In this document: piece after piece, positions 43,991 through 52,196 of the stretch
Layout of the letters: each line of letters starts with the position of its first letter
Numbering within the stretch: the first letter of the stretch is position 1
NCBI RefSeq assembly: GCF_023700005.1
Contig: NZ_JAMLJK010000001.1
Span: forward strand, 124,001 to 188,000
DNA: 64,000 bases
Origin: Larsenimonas rhizosphaerae
GTDB lineage: Bacteria; Pseudomonadota; Gammaproteobacteria; Pseudomonadales; Halomonadaceae
Direction: 5' to 3'
Program-made: the position numbers and the translations under genes
Notes under the pieces: model-generated
The model's database searches: none
What the model saw: the letters and a program-made list of their open reading frames with translations, nothing else
What the model was told of the DNA's origin: nothing

Positions 43991-44416
43991 ATGCGTCATG
44001 CCTGCTGTGCGTTATTGGTGTCCCTGTTTCTGCTCTGCTCACATGCCCGGGCGGATATTGCCGTGATCGCCAATCCCGATAGCGACATCCTGACGCTTGA
44101 ACGCGATGACATCGTCAATATTTACATGGGGCGCTATAACCGGCTTCCACGTGGCGAGCTGGCCCTGCCGATCGATCTCGCTCCGCTGCGCGCCCGATTT
44201 TACCGGGCGCTTGTTCAGCGTGAGCTGGCGGAAATCAACGGCTGGTGGGCTCGGCTGGTATTTTCCGGCCGCGGCTCGCCGCCACATCAGGTCAGCGAGG
44301 AAGCTACCGTCTTCGAACTGGTGGATCACAACTCCAATGCGCTGGGGTATATCGATGCCGCCGATCTGAGGCCTGCCATGCGGGTGGTCTTTCTACTCAG
44401 AGAGGCGCCTGAATGA
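43991..44416 (+). CDS. Small periplasmic phosphate-binding-protein-like (PBP-like) protein
   Basis: 141 residues with signal peptide ending SHARA-DIAV. The fold signature is that of truncated PstS-like proteins: DIAVIANPDSDILTLERDDI, then VNIYMGRYNRLPRGELALPI, and VSEEATVFELVDHNSNALGY followed by IDAADL. Such one-lobe proteins do not look like transport SBPs and often sit next to signalling genes. The GGAGGAG RBS is strong, and the stop overlaps the cyclase start (ATGA), so the two proteins are made together. Confidence 0.8.
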   Translation: MRHACCALLVSLFLLCSHARADIAVIANPDSDILTLERDDIVNIYMGRYNRLPRGELALPIDLAPLRARFYRALVQRELAEINGWWARLVFSGRGSPPHQVSEEATVFELVDHNSNALGYIDAADLRPAMRVVFLLREAPE

Positions 44417-46002
44417 TCAAGCGATTGAAAGTGCTGTTTCAAACCCGGCTGGCGCTGCGTACGACAGCAATGGTCATGGGCGTCGTGGGGTTGCTTGGTG
44501 TCATATTTGTCTCTGTCGCGGTCGAGGTGCACGCCAGTGATGAGCGCCGTAACCAGTACTCCAGGATTGAAGAGCTGCTTTCAACGGTCGAGCGTACGGC
44601 ACAGGCGGCCTGCTTTCTGGGGGACACGCAGCTGGCCCATGAGCTTTCCGAAGGCTTGATCGGCAATTCCATCATCAGTGATGTTTACATCGTTCAGGCC
44701 GATGGCACCGCGTTGACCCCTGCCGGGTATCACGTACCTGACCAGGCGGAAGGTGGCATTGAACGCGTGATTCATTCTCCGTTTGATGCCCGAAAGCAGG
44801 TATGCCGGATTTTCGTGATGCCGGACGAAGCCGGTATCGACCGGCAGGTGGTGGAGGCCTCCCGATTTTTGACAATAGCGCTGATGATTCAGCTGCTGGG
44901 AGTGGGGCTGTGTGTCGTATTCATTGTGCTGCGCCATGTTACGCGGCCCATTGCCGGTATTTCGCATCGTCTGAGCGAGCTTGAAGCCGAGACCGGTCAA
45001 AAGCTCGAAATTCCCTGGAATAATCATCACGATGAAATTGGCAAGCTGGTCGGTAGTGTCAACGCGATGATTGATCGCCTGATGAAAAGCCTTGGCGAGG
45101 AACGGCGGCTTCGCCAGATCCAGACGGTGGAAGAACGTCGGTACCGAACGCTTTTCGATAATGTCGATGCCGGTATTTTCGAGCTCGATCATGAAGGCCG
45201 GGTGTTGTCTGCCAACATGGCCTTCCGGTACTTTTTCGGCCTGGCGCCGGCACTTGAGCTTGAGCGCGTTCCGCTGTTTCTTCACGAGTTACCGGGGGTT
45301 GATATGCCGTCCACCGAGGCATTCCTCAGGTGCGGCGCCGGCCGGAACGAAGCCTGCCAATGGGAAGTTCGCATTGATACGCTGGAACAGCCCCAGTGGC
45401 TCAGCCTGCAGATTACCCCCCTGTCACCCGGACGCTCGCAGGGAGTGGCGCACAACATCACGGAGCAAAAGGTGGCTGCACACCAGGCCACCCTGCTGGC
45501 CATGACGGACCCCCTGACCGGGCTGGGCAACCGGCTGGGGTTCGAGCGCAGGCTTGATCAGTACCAGTTCCTGTCGGCCAGCGATGTACAGCCACCGGTC
45601 ACGCTGTTGCTGGTGGATTTTGACCACTTCAAGCAGATCAATGATACCTACGGGCATCATGCCGGTGACCAGGCCCTGATCAGCGTGGGCCGGCTTTTGA
45701 ATGCCGCCATGATCGAGGATGACTATCTGGCCCGGCTGGGAGGCGACGAGTTCGTGATGCTGGTAAGCAGCCGCTCGGGCCGCCCCGCCATCAACGAGTT
45801 ACTGGCCGGGCTGTCAGCGCAACTGGCAGAGCCGGTGCTGGTTATCGACGGTCATGATGTTCACATGGGCGTCAGTATCGGTATTGCCGTGATCGGGCAT
45901 GATACCGGTGACGGCCGCGAAGCACTGCGGCTGGCGGATGCGGCCATGTACTCGGCCAAGCGGGCCGGCCGCAATACCTGGCGATATCACGAGCGTCAGT
46001 GA
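44413..46002 (+). CDS. Membrane diguanylate cyclase: CHASE8-like sensor, HAMP, PAS, GGDEF
   Basis: 529 residues. TM1 (about 17-38), a ~110-residue periplasmic domain resembling CHASE8 (AACFLGDTQLAHELSEGLIG, then SDVYIVQADGTALT), TM2 (152-174), HAMP (VTRPIAGISHRLSELEAETG onward), PAS (about 241-350) and GGDEF (360-529). The GGDEF core has DPLTGLGNRLGF, DFDHFKQINDTYGH and GGDEF at 443-447. No RxxD inhibitory site is visible just upstream (EDDYLARL). It should make c-di-GMP in response to a periplasmic signal, probably through the small binding protein encoded upstream with four-base overlap. Confidence 0.9.
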   Translation: MIKRLKVLFQTRLALRTTAMVMGVVGLLGVIFVSVAVEVHASDERRNQYSRIEELLSTVERTAQAACFLGDTQLAHELSEGLIGNSIISDVYIVQADGTALTPAGYHVPDQAEGGIERVIHSPFDARKQVCRIFVMPDEAGIDRQVVEASRFLTIALMIQLLGVGLCVVFIVLRHVTRPIAGISHRLSELEAETGQKLEIPWNNHHDEIGKLVGSVNAMIDRLMKSLGEERRLRQIQTVEERRYRTLFDNVDAGIFELDHEGRVLSANMAFRYFFGLAPALELERVPLFLHELPGVDMPSTEAFLRCGAGRNEACQWEVRIDTLEQPQWLSLQITPLSPGRSQGVAHNITEQKVAAHQATLLAMTDPLTGLGNRLGFERRLDQYQFLSASDVQPPVTLLLVDFDHFKQINDTYGHHAGDQALISVGRLLNAAMIEDDYLARLGGDEFVMLVSSRSGRPAINELLAGLSAQLAEPVLVIDGHDVHMGVSIGIAVIGHDTGDGREALRLADAAMYSAKRAGRNTWRYHERQ

Positions 46003-46334
46003 AGCTCGGCCAGCCATGTGATCACCCCGAACAGCGCCACACCAACCAGAATCGGCAGGCCGGTACGATGAGTCAGGCGCCAGCAAAGGATCGTGGCCAG
46101 GGCTCCCGCCAGGGTCGCCAGCCAGGTGATGGGCTCTGGCTCCGAAGGCACCAGTGAGACCCCCAGCAGCCCGGCAATCAGCAGCGGCCCTGCGACGATC
46201 AATCCATAAGGCGTGGTCGCCATTGACGTATCAGGCCGCGCGCGTCGTCGCTGTACCCACCAAAGTGGCAGGGCCCGCATCAGCCAGGTGCCCAGGGCCA
46301 TCATGATCAGCGCCGCCCAGAATGCGATGGTCAT
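45996..46334 (-). CDS. azlD: AzlD family branched-chain amino acid exporter subunit
   Basis: 112 residues from the ATG at 46334, four hydrophobic segments, the usual AzlD size. It overlaps azlC by four bases (ATGA). AzlCD/YgaZH exports valine and related amino acids or analogues. The last seven bases overlap the convergent diguanylate cyclase gene. Confidence 0.88.
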   Translation of the reverse strand: MTIAFWAALIMMALGTWLMRALPLWWVQRRRARPDTSMATTPYGLIVAGPLLIAGLLGVSLVPSEPEPITWLATLAGALATILCWRLTHRTGLPILVGVALFGVITWLAELH

Positions 46335-47029
46335 CGTGACATGCTCCGGTGGTGGTTCAGCCAGAAGTAAAGCGCGCCACACCCCGCCGCCAGCAGGATG
46401 CCCACATTGGGCCAGCCTGCCATGGCCATGATGACACCACTGAACACACTGATACTGATGGCCAGCGCCCAGTGGCGTGTATTCATGCGGGGCAACAGCA
46501 GTGTGATGAACAATGCAGGCAGTGCAAAGGGCAGTACCCTGTCCAGCAGGGGCCACTGCATCATCAGCCAGTGGCCGGCGAGCACTCCTGTCAGTGTTCC
46601 CCCTACCCAGCTGGCCCATGCTGCGAGGGCTACGCCACTGAACCAGCGCAAGCGCTCACCTTCATGGTGCTGTTCAAGTCGGCTGCTGGCCAGGGCAAAG
46701 GACTCATCAGTCAGCAAATGGCTCAGAAACGGCAGGACCGGATGGCGTGGCAGCGAGGCGGCAATGGCCGGCCCATAGGCTACATGCCTCAGATTGATGC
46801 CCAGGGCGATGCCGGCGGCCAGCAGTGGCGATGCACCACCGGCGACCAGCCCTACAAACAGGAACTGAGCGGCGCCGGAATAGACCAGCAGCGAAAGTGC
46901 CAGAATGCCGATCGGTGTGATACCGGCCTGCAGGCCGATCACGCCAAATGCCACGGCAACCGGCACATAGCCACTCACGATCGGCAGGGCCTGGATCATG
47001 CCCGAGTAAAGCGGCCGGTGACTCTTCAT
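46331..47029 (-). CDS. azlC: AzlC family branched-chain amino acid exporter, large subunit
   Basis: 232 residues, six to seven hydrophobic segments. The family N-terminus is clear: GMIQALPIVSGYVPVAVAFG, then GITPIGILALSLLVYSGAAQ, then LGINLRHVAYGPAIA. With AzlD it forms an exporter of branched-chain amino acids. It overlaps both the upstream XRE-cupin regulator and downstream azlD by four bases each, giving a tightly coupled three-gene operon. Confidence 0.92.
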   Translation of the reverse strand: MKSHRPLYSGMIQALPIVSGYVPVAVAFGVIGLQAGITPIGILALSLLVYSGAAQFLFVGLVAGGASPLLAAGIALGINLRHVAYGPAIAASLPRHPVLPFLSHLLTDESFALASSRLEQHHEGERLRWFSGVALAAWASWVGGTLTGVLAGHWLMMQWPLLDRVLPFALPALFITLLLPRMNTRHWALAISISVFSGVIMAMAGWPNVGILLAAGCGALYFWLNHHRSMSR

Positions 47030-47553
47030 GGTGTACAGGCCTGCCGGTAGTGGACTTCCACCAGAGCTTCGCAGCCCTGATCATGGGTCAGGTAGTGGTG
47101 ATCGACATCTGCATCAAAGGTCAGACGCTCGCCGGCGACAAGCCGCCTGCCGTGCTGATCATTCCCGGCGGTCAGGACACCATTGATCACCGTAACATGC
47201 TCCCGGGTACCCGCTGGATGGGCCCTGGCGTACCGCTGCTGGTGAGCGGCCATCTGCATCAGGTACATGTCCATCGGGGCAGTGGTCGTGTTCTGTGCCA
47301 CAAGCTGAACCGACACGTCTTCATTGCCTGCGTGACCGTTTACCGGAGCGATCAGGCTGCCGAAGGGCAACTGAAGTGCTTCTGCCAGCCGCCACAGGGT
47401 ATCCAGGGTGGGATTGGCCTGACCCCGCTCCAGGCGGGAGAGACTGGATTTGGCCAGCCCGGCGGTTTCTGCAAGGCCTGACAGTGACAGTGCTCTGGCA
47501 TCGCGCAGCGTCGTAATGCGCTGGCCAAGACGTATTAGTTCGTCGGTAGTCAT
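47026..47553 (-). CDS. XRE family regulator with C-terminal cupin domain, controlling azlCD
   Basis: 175 residues from the ATG at 47553. Helix-turn-helix: RLGQRITTLRDARALSLSGL, then AETAGLAKSSLSRLERGQAN. The cupin sensor follows (MDMYLMQMAAHQQRYARAHP, GTREHVTVINGVLTA, VAGERLTFDADVDHHYL). XRE-cupin proteins are common local regulators of AzlCD. It is translationally coupled to azlC and lies eight bases downstream of a large double-dyad operator. The ligand is presumably an amino acid or analogue; that is inference from context. Confidence 0.9.
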   Translation of the reverse strand: MTTDELIRLGQRITTLRDARALSLSGLAETAGLAKSSLSRLERGQANPTLDTLWRLAEALQLPFGSLIAPVNGHAGNEDVSVQLVAQNTTTAPMDMYLMQMAAHQQRYARAHPAGTREHVTVINGVLTAGNDQHGRRLVAGERLTFDADVDHHYLTHDQGCEALVEVHYRQACTP

Positions 47554-47560
47554 ACGAGGT

Positions 47561-47605
47561 GTTCCATATAAAGAACGTTTGTCTGAAGTGTTCTTTATAT
47601 GGAAC
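47561..47605. promoter_or_regulatory. Double-dyad operator of the XRE-cupin/azlCD operon
   Basis: GTTCCATATAAAGAAC (47561-47576) and its exact inverse complement GTTCTTTATATGGAAC (47590-47605) form a 16+16 inverted repeat with a 13-base spacer. Each arm is itself a GTTC-N8-GAAC dyad, so two regulator dimers could bind, with centres 29 bp apart, about three helical turns on the same face. It abuts the regulator gene's translation start, so it overlaps its promoter or leader. Confidence 0.8.
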
Positions 47606-47624
47606 GTCAGGTCAAGCAGGCGCC

Positions 47625-47658
47625 ATGAAAAAACGCGCCCGAAAGCGCGTTTTTTCAT
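47625..47658 (-). terminator. Terminator after the TRAP permease gene
   Basis: ATGAAAAAACGCGC (47625-47638) pairs with GCGCGTTTTTTCAT (47645-47658), six-base loop. On the minus strand a six-T tract lies in the descending arm. It is 16 bp after the TRAP permease stop and isolates the azl operon. Confidence 0.9.
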
Positions 47659-47673
47659 CGACAGGTCACATGG

Positions 47674-50280
47674 TCATGCGGTGGCTGCCTCCCGTGACGC
47701 GGCATGCTTGCGCCGGCGCCGGTTCTGCAGGGCAATAATCAGCCCCAGCACGCCCAGCGCAGGAAGCCATAACCACTCCTTGGCGAAGCGGTCAGCGGGC
47801 AGGCGGACTGCGGTGATGGTCTGATCAAGGTCGAACCCGAGCTCCTTGGCTTCACTGCCCCAGGTCACCATGTCCACCAGCGTCTTGTTGCCGTCCTCTC
47901 GCAGCATCAGGCCCAGGTTATCCAGCTTCTCCTGGCCGTTGGCACCTTCTACCGGCGGGATTTCCACCACAAAGTGGGTGGGCTGGCCGTAGTCATCGAT
48001 GCCATCTATGGCCACTCGCACATTGTCACCCGGCCCGGCCTGTTCCAGCGCCTGCGCCATCTGTGCAGGAGGCAGGTCCTGCCAGGGGGGAACAATCTTG
48101 TCCTGCCAGTAGCCCGGACGGAACAGGGTAAAGGCAATTACCAGCAGCAGTACTGTCTCGTACCAGCGGCTTCGGGTAATAAACCAGCCCTGAGTGGCAG
48201 CAGCAAAGATCAGCATGGCCAGGGTGGCCACGATAAAGATCAATATGCCGTGCCATAGATCCACGTTGATCAGCAGCAGATCCGTATTGAAGATGAACAG
48301 AAAGGGCAGGGCGGCTGTGCGCAGGCTGTACCAGAAGGCCTGAAAGCCGGTTCTGATGGGATCTGCCCCCGAGATGGCCGCGGCTGCAAAGGATGCCAGC
48401 CCGACCGGCGGTGTGACATCCGCCATGATGCCGAAGTAGAAGACAAACAGATGTACGGCGATCAACGGTACCAGCAGGCCCTGTTGCTGACCCAATTGTA
48501 CGATGACGGGAGCCAGCAGGGCCGAAACCACAATATAGTTGGCCGTCGTTGGCAGCCCCATGCCCAGAATCAGGCTCAGTACCGCCGTCAACAGCAGCAT
48601 CAGCATCAGGCTTCCCATCGACAGCTGCTCGACCAGATCGGCCAGCACCAGCCCGACGCCGGTCTGGGATACGGCCCCTACGATAATACCGGCGGTCGCG
48701 GTGGCAATCCCGATGCCAACCATGTTGCGCGCCCCGTCTACCATCCCCATCCATACATCGTGAACACCGGCCCTGGCGGCCTGGCCGAACTGGCCTTCCT
48801 GACGGAAAAAGGCATCGATCGGGCGCTGGGTAAGCATGATGATGACCATCATGACCGTGGCCCAGAAGGCGGATAATCCTGGAGAAAGCCGCTCGACCAT
48901 CAGACACCACACCAGCACGATGACCGGCAGCAGGAAGTGCAGACCGACCATCACGGTAGGACGGGTCTGAGGCAATTCGGTAATGTCGCTATCCGGGTGA
49001 TCATGCTCCAGCGGAGGGTAGTTGGACCCCAGTTTGAGCAATAGGATATACACCACGGCCAGCAGCAGACCCACGCCCCAGGGGGTGGCATCACCCAGCA
49101 GCGGTTTCAGCCAGCCGAGTCCGTAATACACCCCGATCGCCAGCGCCATGATGCCGATCAGCCCGGTCAGGAAACCAAGCACCTTCTGTAGCCAGGGTTT
49201 GGGCGGATTGGTGCTTTTCAGCCCGCTCATGCCGGACTTCATGGCTTCAAGGTGAACAATATAGAGCAGTGCGATGTAGGAAATGACGGCGGGCAGGAAG
49301 GCATGCTTGATGACGTCCACATAGGGAATGCCAACATATTCGACCATCAGAAAGGCCGCAGCCCCCATGACCGGTGGCATGATCTGGCCATTGACGGATG
49401 CGCCGACTTCGATGGCTCCGGCCTTGGTGCTGCTGAAGCCGACCTTTTTCATCATCGGGATCGTGAACGTGCCCGTGGTGACGGTATTGGCAATGGATGA
49501 CCCGGAGATCAGCCCGGTCAGTCCGGAAGCGACCACCGCTGCCTTGGCCGGCCCACCGCGATAGTGGCCCAGCATCGAGAAGGCCACCTTGATGAAATAA
49601 TTGCCGGCACCGGCCTTCTCAAGCAGGGCACCGAACAGGACAAACAGAAAGACAAAGCTGGTGGATACACCCAGCGCAATCCCGAAGACACCCTGGCTGG
49701 TCAGCCACTGATGGTTGATCAGGGCTTCGAAACTGACGCCCCGGTGAGCCAGCATGCCCGGCATGTAAGGCCCCGCCAGGGAATAGCCCAGAAAGACCAT
49801 GGCCACGATCATCAACGGTGGCCCAAGCGCGCGGCGCGTGCCTTCCAGCAACAAAACCAGCCCTAGAATACCGACCACCACGTCCTGAGTGATCGGGTTG
49901 CCCGGTCGGTTTGCGAGCTGATCATAGAACATATACAAATACATGGCCGCAAAGGCAGCGACCAGGGCCATGGCCCAGTCCGGTAGTGGAACGCGCTCCT
50001 TTGGCGACCGCTTGAAGGCCGGATAGGATAAAAACGCCAGTACCAGTGCAAAGGCAAGGTGAATCGAGCGTGCTTCCGTGGCGCCGAAGACGCCAACCCC
50101 CAGCATGTAGGGCAGGGGAGAGGCAATCCAGAGCTGAAAGGCTGACCAGGCAAAGGCCAGCAGCAGAATCAGCCGCTTCGGATAGCCCGTAAGCTGGCGG
50201 CCGCCGGTGTCGGCGCTGGCGGCCATTTCCCGCGCGCGTTCGGCGGCATCATGGGATGATGAAGCAGGAGAGTCTGTCAT
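47674..50280 (-). CDS. TRAP transporter fused permease (4TM/12TM, TAXI type)
   Basis: 868 residues with about 19 hydrophobic segments. The N-terminal part corresponds to DctQ (4 TM), the larger to DctM (12 TM): SGLTGLISGSSIANTVTTGT, then FTIPMMKKVGFSSTKAGAIE, then VGASVNGQIMPPVMGAAAFL, then ILGMGLPTTANYIVVSALLA. A ~130-residue C-terminal extension ends with one more TM and a basic tail. TAXI-TRAP systems import dicarboxylates or amino acids with Na+. The binding protein gene is directly upstream in the same direction. Confidence 0.93.
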   Translation of the reverse strand: MTDSPASSSHDAAERAREMAASADTGGRQLTGYPKRLILLLAFAWSAFQLWIASPLPYMLGVGVFGATEARSIHLAFALVLAFLSYPAFKRSPKERVPLPDWAMALVAAFAAMYLYMFYDQLANRPGNPITQDVVVGILGLVLLLEGTRRALGPPLMIVAMVFLGYSLAGPYMPGMLAHRGVSFEALINHQWLTSQGVFGIALGVSTSFVFLFVLFGALLEKAGAGNYFIKVAFSMLGHYRGGPAKAAVVASGLTGLISGSSIANTVTTGTFTIPMMKKVGFSSTKAGAIEVGASVNGQIMPPVMGAAAFLMVEYVGIPYVDVIKHAFLPAVISYIALLYIVHLEAMKSGMSGLKSTNPPKPWLQKVLGFLTGLIGIMALAIGVYYGLGWLKPLLGDATPWGVGLLLAVVYILLLKLGSNYPPLEHDHPDSDITELPQTRPTVMVGLHFLLPVIVLVWCLMVERLSPGLSAFWATVMMVIIMLTQRPIDAFFRQEGQFGQAARAGVHDVWMGMVDGARNMVGIGIATATAGIIVGAVSQTGVGLVLADLVEQLSMGSLMLMLLLTAVLSLILGMGLPTTANYIVVSALLAPVIVQLGQQQGLLVPLIAVHLFVFYFGIMADVTPPVGLASFAAAAISGADPIRTGFQAFWYSLRTAALPFLFIFNTDLLLINVDLWHGILIFIVATLAMLIFAAATQGWFITRSRWYETVLLLVIAFTLFRPGYWQDKIVPPWQDLPPAQMAQALEQAGPGDNVRVAIDGIDDYGQPTHFVVEIPPVEGANGQEKLDNLGLMLREDGNKTLVDMVTWGSEAKELGFDLDQTITAVRLPADRFAKEWLWLPALGVLGLIIALQNRRRRKHAASREAATA

Positions 50281-50337
50281 GAGGTGTTCCTTCGATGACC
50301 AGGGACGTTGTTATTTAATCAGTCCAGTAACGCAATA

Positions 50338-50355
50338 CCCCCGGCGGACCGGGGG
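50338..50355 (-). other. Intercistronic hairpin between TAXI binding protein and TRAP permease genes
   Basis: CCCCCGG (50338-50344) pairs with CCGGGGG (50349-50355) around a four-base loop, 42 bp after the binding-protein stop. No T tract. Such hairpins often protect the upstream mRNA so that the binding protein is made in excess over the permease. Confidence 0.5.
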
Positions 50356-50396
50356 CATGGTGGTCGGAAAGCATCTGCTTTCAATGTATCACCGTA

Positions 50397-51386
50397 TTAC
50401 TTGTCGGTGAGCCAGCCTTTTTCCTGATAATAACGCTTGGCACCGTCATGCAGCGGGGCAGACAGACCATCGCTGATCATGGTTTTCGGGTCGAGCTTGG
50501 CAAAGGCCGGGTGCAGCTTCTTGAAACGATCGAAATTGTCGAATACAGCCTTGGTGGCTGCGTAGACCGTATCGTCGTCGACCTTGGTGGAGCTGACCAG
50601 CGTGGCACCGACACCGAAGACGGTTACGTCCTTGTCATTGCCCTTATACATGCCACCGGGGATGGTGTAGAAGCTGTAATAGGGTTTTTCATCAACCAGC
50701 TCCTTGATCGCCGGATCATCCAGCGGGATCAGGGTGACGTCCGTGGTGGTCGCGGCTTCCTGGATGGAGCCATTGGGGTGGCCGGCAACAAAGATGAAGG
50801 CATCGATGTTGTTGTCGGCCAGGGCAGAAGCCTGCTCGGCGCTATCCAGCTCGGAGGCGAGGGCAAAGTCGTCCCTGGTCCAGCCCTTGGCTTCCATGAT
50901 CATTTCCATGGTCGCGCGGTTACCGGAGCCCGGGTTACCGATATTGACACGCTTGCCCTTCAAATCATCCAGGGACGTGATGCCGCTGCCGCTGCGCGCG
51001 ACAATAGTGGCCGGTTCACCGTGCAGGGCGAACACGCTACGCAGATCCTCATGTGGTTCACCCTTGAACTGGGCCTCGCCATGATAGGCGTTGTACTGCA
51101 CGTCCGACTGGGCAACGCCCATGTCCAGATCGCCATTTTCAATGCCGTTGACGTTGGCTACCGAGGCACCGGTCGACGGCGCATTACATTTGTAGCCACT
51201 GTCGCCCTGGTTCACGAAACGGCAGATTGACTGGCCTACCACGTAATACACGCCGGTTTGTCCACCGGTGCCGATGGTCATGAACTTGTCGGCTGCCTGA
51301 GCCGGTGCAGTTGTCAGTGCCACCGTGCTCAGCGCCAGTGCAGCGGCCGAGAACAGCGTCTTGAAGGCATGATGTTTTGCAAACAT
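50397..51386 (-). CDS. TAXI family TRAP transporter solute-binding protein
   Basis: 329 residues from the ATG at 51386 (GAGGG upstream), with signal peptide ending TTAPAQA-ADKF. TAXI features: FMTIGTGGQTGVYYVVGQSI, CNAPSTGASVANVNGIENGD, then DMGVAQSD, VNIGNPGSGNRATMEMIMEA and FIFVAGHPNGSIQEAATTTD. It binds the imported solute in the periplasm. Known TAXI ligands include glutamate-like and other carboxylates; this one is unassigned. Confidence 0.93.
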   Translation of the reverse strand: MFAKHHAFKTLFSAAALALSTVALTTAPAQAADKFMTIGTGGQTGVYYVVGQSICRFVNQGDSGYKCNAPSTGASVANVNGIENGDLDMGVAQSDVQYNAYHGEAQFKGEPHEDLRSVFALHGEPATIVARSGSGITSLDDLKGKRVNIGNPGSGNRATMEMIMEAKGWTRDDFALASELDSAEQASALADNNIDAFIFVAGHPNGSIQEAATTTDVTLIPLDDPAIKELVDEKPYYSFYTIPGGMYKGNDKDVTVFGVGATLVSSTKVDDDTVYAATKAVFDNFDRFKKLHPAFAKLDPKTMISDGLSAPLHDGAKRYYQEKGWLTDK

Positions 51387-51602
51387 GAGGATCCCTCGAT
51401 CATTGCCCTTGCTTGTTGTAGTGCGTGTCGGAAGGTGCATGATCACGGCGTTCAAGGGCAGGTTGGTATTGTAGTGTCCTGTTCACGGTAATCCCCGGAA
51501 CGGGTACTGCCAAACGTGGCTTGATCAGGATTAAGTTTCAAAAAAGTAATTTGATGTGAAACGAGAAGGTAGAACTGAAAAAAAGGTAAGCAGGCCTCAA
51601 TC

Positions 51603-51626
51603 AAAAACACCTGCAGAAGCAGGTGT
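51603..51626 (-). terminator. Terminator of the first micro-peptide gene
   Basis: On the minus strand ACACCTGC pairs with GCAGGTGT (51619-51626 with 51607-51614), four-base loop, followed by TTTTGA. Starts 16 bp after the stop of the 50-residue peptide gene. Its stem resembles that of the terminator at 51961-51986. Confidence 0.85.
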
Positions 51627-51641
51627 ATATTGATTCGCCAC

Positions 51642-51794
51642 TCAGCACATGTTGTGACGCTTGTCGCTGGGCTGGTGGTCGAACGGATGAGCAAACCCGC
51701 CCTGACCCTTCTGATCCGTGCTGCCCGCATAGGCATATGCGGCGGCGCTGGCGGTCAGAAGAATCACGGTAGTCACTGCCATAATACGTCGCAT
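51642..51794 (-). CDS. Small exported peptide ending in Met-Cys, paralogue 1
   Basis: A 50-residue frame with AAGGA upstream of the ATG at 51794. Residues 1-24 form a signal peptide (MRRIMAVTTVILLTASAAAY), cut probably near YAYAG. The mature ~25 residues are polar: STDQKGQGG, then FAHPFDHQPSDKRHNMC, rich in His and Asp with a single terminal Cys. It resembles the peptide at 52019-52180 in length, signal sequence, the GG motif and the final MC. Each gene has its own terminator. No family recognised. Metal binding or a thiol role for the C-terminal Cys is only a thought. Confidence 0.65.
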   Translation of the reverse strand: MRRIMAVTTVILLTASAAAYAYAGSTDQKGQGGFAHPFDHQPSDKRHNMC

Positions 51795-51960
51795 GATGAT
51801 CTATCCTTGGACTTGAATAATAGTTATAGGGTCGCCAAAGCGAACTTTGACGATTAAATCATGCGCGAACTGGTCAGGGATAGTCTGTGCCAATAAGTGC
51901 ACAGGCCGTGAGACGGGACCAATAGCCAGGAACACGTAGCCCGGCTACAGGGGATACATA

Positions 51961-51986
51961 AAAAAACGCCTGCATGGCGCAGGCGT
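51961..51986 (-). terminator. Terminator of the second micro-peptide gene
   Basis: On the minus strand ACGCCTGC pairs with GCAGGCGT (51979-51986 with 51966-51973), five-base loop, followed by a run of T. Located 33 bp after the stop of the 53-residue peptide gene. Confidence 0.85.
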
Positions 51987-52018
51987 AACAGCGTTTGGGC
52001 GGCTGTCGGTTGAACCGA

Positions 52019-52180
52019 TCAGCACATGTCCGAACCACCGGACGAATGACTTTGGTGATGACCACCAAACAACCAGCCCCAGAATCCACCTTCATCACTG
52101 GTCCTGTCGCCCTGACCGGCATAAGCGGCGCTACTGGCGGACATGACAAGTGTCATTACAACTGCTGCGGTAATTTTCAT
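52019..52180 (-). CDS. Small exported peptide ending in Met-Cys, paralogue 2
   Basis: A 53-residue frame from the ATG at 52180 (GGGGAAGCA upstream). Signal peptide MKITAAVVMTLVMSASSAAY, cut probably before AGQ or GQG. The mature part is GQGDRTSDEGGFWGWLFGGH, then HQSHSSGGSDMC: aromatic-glycine core, His/Ser-rich, single C-terminal Cys preceded by Met. It is clearly related in plan to the peptide 225 bp downstream (51642-51794); the DNA at the stop codons is also similar (TCAGCACATGT in both). A possible 27-codon frame precedes it by 16 bases. Unrecognised. Confidence 0.7.
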   Translation of the reverse strand: MKITAAVVMTLVMSASSAAYAGQGDRTSDEGGFWGWLFGGHHQSHSSGGSDMC

Positions 52181-52196
52181 TGCTTCCCCAACCTCA

